Of a stretch of DNA of 64,000 bases, positions 55,800 through 64,000 are shown in pieces. The translations under genes were made by a program, and so were the position numbers. The stretch is from Kingdonia uniflora (lineage: Eukaryota > Streptophyta > Magnoliopsida > Ranunculales > Circaeasteraceae), in the NCBI GenBank assembly GCA_014058105.1, contig JACGCM010001655.1:372001-436000 (forward strand), read 5' to 3'. The notes beneath the pieces were generated by a model. The model was not told where the DNA came from, did no database searches, and saw nothing but the letters and a program-made list of their open reading frames with translations. Numbering within the stretch: position 1 is the stretch's first letter; every line of letters starts with the position of its first letter.

Positions 55800-57423
55800 T
55801 CCTCAGTTTGATCTTCAACCTGGACTACTTTGAGATTCTTCTTATAACTGCCATCCTTGTATGATTCCAGGTTGATAATGTATTCTTACATCTGTCCCTC
55901 CTTAAAAATAAATTCCAGCAATTTCTGTAAAGCATAATATTTGCCAGTAAAATGATGGTTTACCTAGTGATTCATGGAGTACGGGCAGCTTTCAATTGGT
56001 TCTAATGGTTAAGAGGGATGGTATAACTTATCCTTGGATAAAATTAGAATTTTTTTGGATATTCGAACATTCATCTTCGGTAGGACCGGTTTAGGTAATG
56101 TACCTGCCTTTTCGAGGATTACCACTATTGCCCATGGAATACTTTGAATCACCTTGATCCTCCTACGGTTTATTCTTTTGATTTTCAGTTGGACCTCTCG
56201 TGGTTAGGACAGATTTAGTAGATTTATGCCTTTCAAACATTATCCATTCCAGGTTGACATATCCATTGACCTTGGTGATCATATCCTCTAAGGTCACAGG
56301 TTTGTTGAGGAAGAGGTGCTTTTTGGCCTTGTTGTTGAGCTAGAGAGCGTTGGTGAAAGTAGTAACAATTGTTTTCTGATCGGGATTATCCAATTTCTGC
56401 GCGAACTCGAAAAACTTCTATGCAAAAGCCTCAAGCTTCCCTCTGTGTAATTGTTTAAGACTAATAAGATAATATAAATTGATGTCTTTGTCTCCGTTGT
56501 GAGCATGCGTCTTGGTGAATTATTTTTGCAGCTGATTGAATGTGAGTTTGGAATCTTACAGTAGTGAGTGGAACCACCAGTGTGGTTCTTCTAGTAGACT
56601 TGTTACAAACAAACGGCAGTGAATGTGGTTGAGATTGGAATACAACCCCAATGAATCACGATATTTTTGAATGTACTCCTTTGGATTGGTGCCATTATAT
56701 TTGTGAATTTTTGATGTATAGAAACCTTTCGGTATTTCCATAGCGAATAGTTCTTTGGCAATCGGACTTCCTTGTAACTTGGTAAGGTCATCTGTAGCGC
56801 CCAGAACTTGTGCTTCAATCAAGTCCTTGATTCGCTGATCCATAAGCTCTTGTGACATATTGACGTGTTGCTTGAGCGTCTTTGGATGGAGGTTGAGGAT
56901 TATGAGTACCGGTACCCTCACTTAAACGATCACGTGCTGAAATTTAAGGTTAAGGTCGCTGTTCTTCCTCCCAACGCTTGGAAAATTAGTGACCTCTGCC
57001 AATTTTGGACTGAGCTTTACTGCCCAAATAAATAGAAGGTTAATGTTCATGATGAATATTTCTAGAAACAGCTTTGTTGGTGGCTCCTCGAGGTCCCAAT
57101 CTGTCCTACGCAAAAAACTAAGAGGTTTCTGGCATTTAATTACGATCTCAGGTTTGAGGGGCCTATTGAGTTTCCTGCAGAGACTGTATTACAGTTTGTA
57201 TGATTGTTATCAAGTCTTAATATCGTTTGAATGCTGTCAAACAAGCTTATCGCTCAGCTTCGAGCTCCTTCTCGCGGAGTTCACGGTCAATAGTCAACTG
57301 GCGATCGAGCTCATTATGCTTCATTATTTCAGTGAGGAGGTTTGCCTGTAGTTCTGTAAGTATTTCTGGCATAACTGAAGAATCAAGCTAGATTCCGATT
57401 ACTGGTCGTCTGGAAGTGACAAT
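55800..57423 (-). pseudogene. Element C gag, decayed
   Basis: Begins near 57423, where the start codon has become ATT, with a charged helix (NLLTEIMKHNELDRQL). The core (56921-56556) includes MSQELMDQRIKDLIEAQVLG, GSPIAKELFAMEIPKGFYTS and YRDSLGLYSNLNHIHCRLFV, matching B. The Cys/His motif near 55990-55940 has lost its Cys residues. Several stops and frameshifts. Confidence 0.8.
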
Positions 57424-57448
57424 GATTGGAGATTGATTGGAGAGTGAA

Positions 57449-58062
57449 TGTACTGGCCTAATTCCATAAGCTCAAGATGGCTTAGAATTAGCTCTTTCAC
57501 CAAGGTTTCTATGACAAAAATAATGAATAGCAAGAAATGACACAACTAATTTAGCATGAAAAACCTATGAATAGGTAAAAAACCACGACCTCGGGTTGAG
57601 GGTTTTAGTAACAGTAACTTTTATTGCTTGTGGTTGATATCTTATTACAAATGATCTCTCGAACAAAAAATACTTGATCTTGTAAAAATGAAATTTTGCG
57701 TTTGAGAATTTAGAAAATATTGTTTTCTTGGTGACTTATTATGCATTTTTCTGGTCCATGTCTCTTCTAGAACTTTTTCCTTACATAGGCCTTACCCGCA
57801 GTTCGTTATCATGCTGAAGCACGATCTCCGAGCAATATGGTAAGTGGCGGCTGACTGAATAACTGTTGAGTTTGTGAGAGACAGGTGTTTTTTGACTTGT
57901 TCATGCTTTTCTGTCGTACTCGACCAGCATTCTTCATCAGTTCGTGGTGTAAGTGTCAATAGTGACTGTTTATGTCATGCATAAAATGTATGAGTCTGAT
58001 ATGTAGGTAATTTGAGTAGAAGGTAGCTCGAATTGGATTAGGTCGAGGGATAGGTCCCTACA
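57449..58062 (-). repeat. Element C right LTR (5' LTR of the element)
   Basis: 614 bases; on the minus strand from TGTAGGGACCTATCCCTCGA (58062) to AATTAGGCCAGTACA (57449). The TATA box is weakened to TATGTAAGG. Directly inside, the primer-binding site is absent: only about 25 bases separate the LTR from the gag start, against 78 in element B. Confidence 0.9.
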
Positions 58063-61000
58063 AACCCTTCCCACTTTTATTTTAAAAGTTTATAAAAAAT
58101 AGAGAAACGAACGTTAAGGGAGAAAAAAAATCTGATTGGAGAGGCATTGTTGAGAAAAACCCTAAGTTGAATTATCACTTTTAAAGGGGTGAGGAGATTG
58201 TGATCTTTAATGAGGAGAAGAATCATTTTTTTTTGTTGGGTTAAGGAGGAAACATTTAGTATTACTGATTCATCATCTGTCTTTGAAGGTTAGTATTTCT
58301 TCATGAATGTCTTATTTCTGTTTATTTTGAAATTTGAAAATTTTACTATATGGGGAAATTTTGCTTCTGTACTATTTGAGGAAAAAGTGGTTTGTTTGTT
58401 TTTTTGCAAAGTACTGTAGAGATACTGCATATGTTTTGCTTATATGAAAAATAACAATTAAAGATAAATATAAAAATTGATCGAAATACCTAGTCGTTTA
58501 TGTAGCTGTAAATACGAGCAAAATGACTTAAAAATTGACATCCTCCTTTCTCAAGAATTTGGCTCGAGATAGATCCTTCCACCTCAGGCCGTTCAAAATT
58601 TGACGAAAGTGTAGGATATGAGGCCGTTACTTTGGGGGGCGAGCTTATTAAGAATATCCTGAATGATATCGCTCTAGATGCTCAGGGGAAGATTAACTCA
58701 GAAAGGACAGAAGGGGAAGAACAACTCGAGTTACCAGATTTCCCTGGTAATCTCTATTGATATTCTATAGGGTCAGATATGTTTAAGGAGTTCTATAAGT
58801 GTAAAAGTAGTATAAAAGGTTAATGGGGGATGTGATGGAGTATGATGGGAGTTATTTTAGAGGGTGTTATGAGGGAAAGGGGTGTGATAGCACGCTTTTC
58901 TTACTGCCTCATTAGAGCATGAGAAAACTCATAGGAAAATTCTAGAGGCCATTTCCCTTGAGTATTTCAGTGGGAACATGGGAGGTAATTTGGATGAGGG
59001 TTTTCTGTGTCATCTTTTGCCAAGTTTAAATATAGGTTAGTGGTGTCTTTCATCAACCTTGCTAAAGGAATCATGAAATTGATCAAGGTGTGACCTGCCC
59101 AGCTGAATGGAATCAAATGGGTGGTTATAAATGTTTATGAGAATTTAGATAAGAGGTGGGCCCGTGAGAGAAATCATTGAAGATTAACTCCTTCAAATGT
59201 TTTGAAGTATTATATTGTGAAATATTTCCCTTCTACTGGGGGTGCATACATCTCTTCCTGCTCGGCATGACCTTAATTTTTTAACCTTAATTCTTCTAGA
59301 AAGGAATGGAATGTCAATTTGATTTGGGTAAAAGGCGAGTGTCTCCAGCGGGCTGAAGAGGACTCCCTGGTTCTTACACATAAAATGTTTAAGAAAGGTA
59401 AGTGAAGATTACTAACTTCGAACTGTATCTATTGCTAGTGCTCGATTTGTTTAAGAAAATTTATTCTGTATGGAGACCCTCGTTCTAAAGTGAAGAGAGA
59501 AGAGTCTTTGATCGATACAGTAGCCCGAGAGGGAGTCGAGCTGGAAGCTGTGCTGGGTGAACTTGAGATAAGTAAGTGCAAGAGGGTTAACTAATTTTTT
59601 TTTAAAGTTTAGAAGTCACAGGCCAAGAGAAAAATGACTGGAGTTGGCCCCTCAAATGGGGTTGGAGAAGAATCAACTACGGGCTTTGGTCCGCTGCCCA
59701 TTTTGGTGAAAACTGCAACAATGGTTCTGAAGTCGAAGGCTGTAACTTTCGCCTTTGCTAGAGAAATCCAAAAGGATATCTAAGAGGAGACTCGCAAAGG
59801 CTGATGGTTTGATGTTTATGCCCACAAAGAGTGGGGAGGTTGAGATGGTCTCAATAAAGAAAAATGTGTATAGTCCCCCGTCGCCAGTAGTGAATGAGCT
59901 GAACTTGTGAAAGAGAAGGCACGTTCAAGCCTTGAATTTTAGAACCTGAGGGCTTCATTTTGGGTAGCTAGGGTTCAGTTCAAATAAGAGGCGAAGAAGA
60001 ATGTAGATGACGTGACAGCTGCTAGCGATAATCTTGGTCAGAGGCTTCATGAGGATGATTACTCAGAGGCCGATATTATGACGATAATGGAAATGCGATC
60101 TTCGGGCGTTGGGGAACCTGAACTTGAGGATGATCCTGAAGTTGGCAATACTCCTCCACGGGAGACTGTTAAAGGTTTGAATGTGGCCTCTGTTAGTACG
60201 AAGTTGGAGAACCAAAAAGGGGAGAAGAAGGAGAGTACTCGTTATAGTGACTATATTCAAAGTGAATTAATGAATTTTTTTATGATGTACTAATAAATAC
60301 AAATTTCTATTTGCAGGAGCTTAAAGACTTGCGTTGCACAATTATGGGCTTAAAGAAAGATCTCGCTAAGGTGAAAAACTCTTTATACGCAGCAGCTTTT
60401 CTGACTCCACGTACGGAGGCTTAGGTTAGAAAATATAAAGGACATAGCAAAAAATATTGGAGCAATTTATGCATTGCTGGTTTAAGATGGTCCAAAGAGA
60501 AAATAGAGAAAGATGAGGTAATTAGAAAAGATAAGAGTAGGTACTTTAAAATTTGATCTTTCCTACCTAGTAGTATTAGAGAATACAGACCTGAAACAAC
60601 AAAGACTTAATGCAATTGGCCCCTTTCTTGGAAGCTGAGATAGATAGTAAGAGAGTGTTAAAAGAGGTATACCATAAAATGTTTGAAGATCGTGGTATTA
60701 AACATGATCCTTAGATTTTAGAGCGTAGGCCACCAGAGCAAAAAATCTTCATAGCTTAACGGTGAAGGAAGTATCAACTCATTTGAGTGTGTCTATGATA
60801 TATACCACTAACTTTAAGAAACATGAGTGATGTATACCAACTGTTGCATGTACAAACTGTTTAAATGAGAAATATATATTGGATAGTTTTTAATGAATTT
60901 AATTTGAAATCAAACTGCCGTGCAGGCTGGGATAAAAGCTGTAAGATCATGTGAGGATGATGTCATCAAATGTAATTATGAGTGCAAGTGTAAATTATAT

Positions 61001-61880
61001 AGGACCTACCATCAACATTGAAGAGACTACATATCAGTATGTAAAATTGGAGCTAAAGCTGACTAAGTTAGAAGCGACAGTTAGCGAGCTGAATAAGCAG
61101 ATCGAGAATAAGGAAGCTGAATTGGGTAGTGTTCAGGGTGAGCTAGTGAGCACTCAAAGTAAGGTGGAGAATTTGAAGGGAACAATAAATAGATTGGAAG
61201 GCGATGTATTGATAGTTCGTGGGCGTTGGATAGAAGTGGTAGAGAAGCTAAAGGGGAAGAGCAGAGATGCAGATCACGTTTAATATCGTATTAGAGGTTT
61301 AGAGGCAGAAGCAATGGAATTAGAAGGGAATCTTAATAATGCTAGAGAGCAATTGATGAATAAGGGGATCGAATTGGCTAGCGTTCAAGCAGAGTTGGCG
61401 AGTACTGAAAATGAGGTAGAGGAGTTTAGTGACACTATAAAGGGAAAGGAGGTTAGTGCTGAGAGTATGTAGAGTTATTATTATAAGATCATTAAATGAG
61501 TAAAGAAATTGAAGGTTAAAATATCAAGTTCTCGGGGCAATATGATATAGGTGATGAAGAGATTGAAGAAGAAACATAGGGAGGTACATGATTTGAGGGA
61601 ACAATTGGCGAAGAAAAATTATAAAGTAAAATTTCATATAGAGCAGAAAGCGATGCTTGAGGCCGATTTGAAATATGTCCGACCTGTAATAAGAAATTAA
61701 AATGAGAAAATAAGAAATATGGAGGCTGAGCTAGCAGATATACGGACTAGCGAGGTAAAATTGATTATGAATTCTCAAAAATTGGAGGTAGACCTCGCGA
61801 TATCTGAGCAGGCACTTAATGGAGAGGTTGTTGAGAGAATGCATAATCAAGAGAGAATGAAGGATTAGATCTCCATGCAT
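58063..61880 (+). pseudogene. Element D antisense gene, exons 3 (second half) to 8
   Basis: Continues the exon broken by element C. Exon 3 ends TFSITDSSSVFE at a GTTAGT donor (58289). Exon 4 (about 58562-59397) has STSGRSKFDESVGYEAVTLG, LPDFPGNLY, GSDMFKEFYK, SLEYFSGNMGGNLDEGF and WVVINVYENL, ending MFKK at a GTAAGT donor. Exon 5 (59476-about 59950) has RSKVKREESLIDTVAREGVE and KSQAKRKMTGVG. Exon 6 (to about 60235) has DNLGQRLHEDDYSEADIMTI. Exon 7 starts at 60317 (TTTGCAG acceptor), exon 8 at 60926 (CCGTGCAG acceptor; SCEDDVIKCNYE in one frame). Exon 8 runs as coiled coil to about 61870 and then meets pol directly. Many stops and shifts. Confidence 0.7.
60926..61870 (+). pseudogene. Element D antisense gene, exon 8: coiled-coil tail
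   Basis: One frame from 60951 reads QYVKLELKLTKLEATVSELN, KQIENKEAELGSVQGELVST, QSKVENLKGTINRLEGD, stop near 61281, then YRIRGLEAEAMELEGNLNNA, REQLMNKGIELASVQAELAS and further heptads to EVVERMHNQERMKD. The repeat of 'ELxSVQxELxST' in two places suggests internal duplication. The conserved end of this protein (…MNPL) and the tandem-repeat block seen in A, B and C are missing. Confidence 0.65.
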
Positions 61881-64000
61881 AGGTCGCCAATTTCGAATTT
61901 GTAACTCCCAACTCTTCTGTTGTATGAACGGGCTAGTATATGATGATATCGATCCAAGTTGGCAACAGCTCGAGCTCGTGTTTCATCGATTTAGTTCATA
62001 TTCCAGGCAAACTCAAACTCATTTTCTTCATCCGCGAGCTCGCAATCTTTAACGGGATGGTGATATTATATTGGGATGACGACTTCTATTCCATAAGCAA
62101 GTAGGAACGGGGAACATCCTATCGATTGTCTCGGTAATGTGCGGTATGCTTACAAGATGTATGGTAGTTCCCATATCTAATTTCCCTTATCTTCTGGCTT
62201 GAGTATTTTCTAGATCCCATCCACTATTGTTTTGTTCATAATTTTACCCTACCCTTTTCCGTAGGGGTAGTATGGATTAGGCGATGAATGAATTATGCTA
62301 TGTTTGTTGAGAAATGCCATTACCTTCCCTCCAGCGAACTATGGCCCATTATCGATACAAATCAGGTAGGGGCAACCAAATTGTGTAATGATATATTCCC
62401 AGATAAATGAGATGACTTCTTCTTCTTGAGATCGATAGAGAGGAACTGCTTCAACTTACTTGGAAAAATAAACCGTTGTTACGAGTAAGAACCTTTGATT
62501 ACCCGGTGTGTTCAAGAATTCTCTTACTAGATCGAGTTCCCACCTCTTGAAAGGCCAAACTACTTTACTGGGATAGAGCTTGACTGCAGGTTTTCACATC
62601 GTATTACCATGTCATTGGCATGCGTTGTATTTTTTGCGAATATTCCTCGGCATGCTTTCTCATTATGGGCCTAAAAATTCCTTGTGTAATTGTTTTGTTT
62701 GCAAGTGAGCATCTTGCGGCATGGGAGCCACAAGTTCCTTCATGTAGATCTTTCAGTATTCTTTAAATTTCTATCCTTTAAAGGCACTGGAGGTATGGTC
62801 CAATAGCCGACATTCCGTATAAGCTATTTTTTTGAACTATGTAATGCTTCGAGTTTTCAATCAACTTTCGGCACTCTTTAGGATCTTTTAGAAGTGGCCC
62901 ATCGCACTCATTTTTAATTTGGGCCGATATATGCGTGGAAATGCTTCCTCCAATCATCATCCTCATCTTTATCGCCCCCAGTATTGATTGCGCATACCAT
63001 TGGGTGATCAATGCTGGGGGTTGAAAATACTTCGATTTGGAGGTACCTTGCTTTAGTACCTAAGATCCCGACTTCGTAAGCCAAGGAATTGGCATGTCAG
63101 TTCTCTCTACGAGGTAAATAATCAAGAGTAGCATTTTCGAATCAACTCATCCTGTTAGCAACTGGGGCTGGATAGTCAACCATTTTGCCATTATCTTATA
63201 TTGCTCGGCGTAGTGATGGACTATCAACAAGGAGTCTGTATAGACTGATAGTTTAGGAACTTCGATCTCCAATACCATCTATGTGACATTGTTTGATATT
63301 TCAAAGTTTAACTGATAAACTTTTCGATTCTATCATTTGAGGGTGTAATCAGTACGATTACAATTTTTGTCCCTGCGAGTCCTACTGATCCGCGGTAAGA
63401 AGTCTCCAACCCTTATGTGAGACCCACTCAGCTCGCTCTTCGAAGCGCTCCAAAGGTGGATCATCTTTGACATTTTCTATTAGATCTGGGCCGTATTCTT
63501 CTCAATCTGGATCTTCTACTGCAAAGTCTGTTAAAAAATAAACCACTGCTTGACCATTTTCAAAGGTTCACTATTCGAATTGGATGTCGTGTTCCCCCAA
63601 AATAACTGACCATTGTTGTACTCTTTGTGATTTTTCCTCTTTACATAGCACTTCCCGAAGGGGATAATTTGTCATGACCTTGATTAAATGAGCTTGAAAA
63701 TAGTGTTTGAGATTCTTTGAAGTGCTGAAGAGTATGAGAAGTAGTCACTCGATCTTGAAATATCTTGTTTCTGCCGGTGTTAGGGTCTTGGAAATAAAAT
63801 ACACTGGCTTCTCAATCGTTCCTTCAAGCCAAATAAGAAATGAGCTAAGAAAGTTGTCTGTAAAGGTAAGGTAGCTGATCAATTCCTCATTGTCTATCGT
63901 GGCACTCATTATGGAAGATTTTACAAGATAGATTTTATTTTTTTGAAAAGCGGATTCACATTCTTCGGTCTAGTCAATCGCTTCATTTAGTCATCCTTTG
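61880..64000 (-). pseudogene. Element D pol (partial): RNase H domains and integrase, decayed
   Basis: From 64000 downward: end of RT and RNase H (EECESAFQKNKIYL; YFISKTLTPAETRYFKIE; WSVILGEHDIQFE), a damaged second RNase H (ATLDYLPRREN; LAYEVGILGTKARYLQIEVF; INTGGDKDEDDDWRKHF near 63000-62940), an integrase zinc region too decayed to trace, and the integrase end (LPRQSIGCSPFLLAYGIEVV; LADEENEFEFAWNM; ANLDRYHHILARSYNRRVGS near 62000-61890). Numerous stops. It ends directly against the convergent antisense gene. Confidence 0.8.

Larger units (their letters stand above)
43792..58062 (-). mobile_element. Element C: full-length Tat-type Ty3/gypsy retrotransposon nested in element D
   Basis: Minus-strand element with left LTR (43792-44406; the element's 3' LTR), polypurine tract (44407-44420), antisense gene on plus (44743-51153), 54/162-bp repeats (51180-51710), gag-pol on minus (57423-51848) and right LTR (57449-58062). 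It interrupts exon 3 of the antisense gene of element D. Flanks aatac and aaccc give no clean duplication. The primer-binding site is missing. All genes carry stops. Confidence 0.92.
58063..64000 (-). mobile_element. Element D (right part): Tat-type Ty3/gypsy retrotransposon, cut by element C and by the window end
   Basis: Minus-strand element; its antisense gene lies on plus at 43575-43791 and 58063-61880, and its pol on minus at 64000-61880. Its 5' part (gag, LTR) lies beyond the window, and no 3' LTR was found on the left. Element C sits in exon 3 of its antisense gene, so D is the older insertion. Confidence 0.8.

Noticed and set aside
43787..58067. Target-site duplication of element C (aatac and aaccc)
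   Set aside because: Imperfect match; nesting in D is instead supported by the split exon.

Overview
The window looks like intergenic DNA from a eudicot plant chromosome: AT-rich, intron-bearing, and built mostly from old, mutated retrotransposons nested in one another. Two damaged plant gene fragments (a UGT85-like glycosyltransferase and a Nudix hydrolase) and a transposase-derived SWIM/OTU relic lie in the one stretch between them. No gene in the window appears fully intact, no tRNA or rRNA gene was seen, and the species cannot be named from the sequence.

Layout. 1-3679: minus-strand LINE (L1 type), 5'-truncated, abutting the inside of an LTR. 3680-13678: Ty3/gypsy Tat-type element A (+), with a large gag-pol deletion. 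14208-15238: remnant of another gypsy element (E, minus; gag fragment, primer site and LTR). 15769-18585: relic ORF, 3' hairpin, polypurine tract and LTR of a probable Sirevirus-like copia element (+). 18847-21699: Ty1/copia element F (minus), lacking protease and integrase, inserted in the last codons of the UGT pseudogene (21691-22627). 22891-23360: Nudix fragment. 23406-24896: SWIM zinc finger/OTU relic. 25251-26140: GGGCGCC-containing repeats. 27023-41375: Tat element B (+) with both LTRs. 41838-42302: possible hAT-type MITE with a 19-G run. 43575-43791 and 58063-64000: the two halves of Tat element D (minus), split by Tat element C (43792-58062, minus), which has both LTRs.

The most interesting content is a second gene carried by all four Tat elements, on the strand opposite to gag-pol and converging with it. 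Comparing the four copies gives about eight exons in the same order. Several introns keep GT-AG borders at equivalent positions in two or more copies. The encoded protein has a short N-terminal conserved block, two further short conserved exons, a central domain whose layout recalls the plant 'putative gypsy type transposon' family (PF04195-like, inferred), and a long coiled-coil tail. In A, B and C a tandem-repeat block lies between the two convergent stop codons. All four copies are pseudogenes here. Extra antisense ORFs are known in Tat-lineage elements; the exon structure and the conserved upstream exons are what deserve a closer look.
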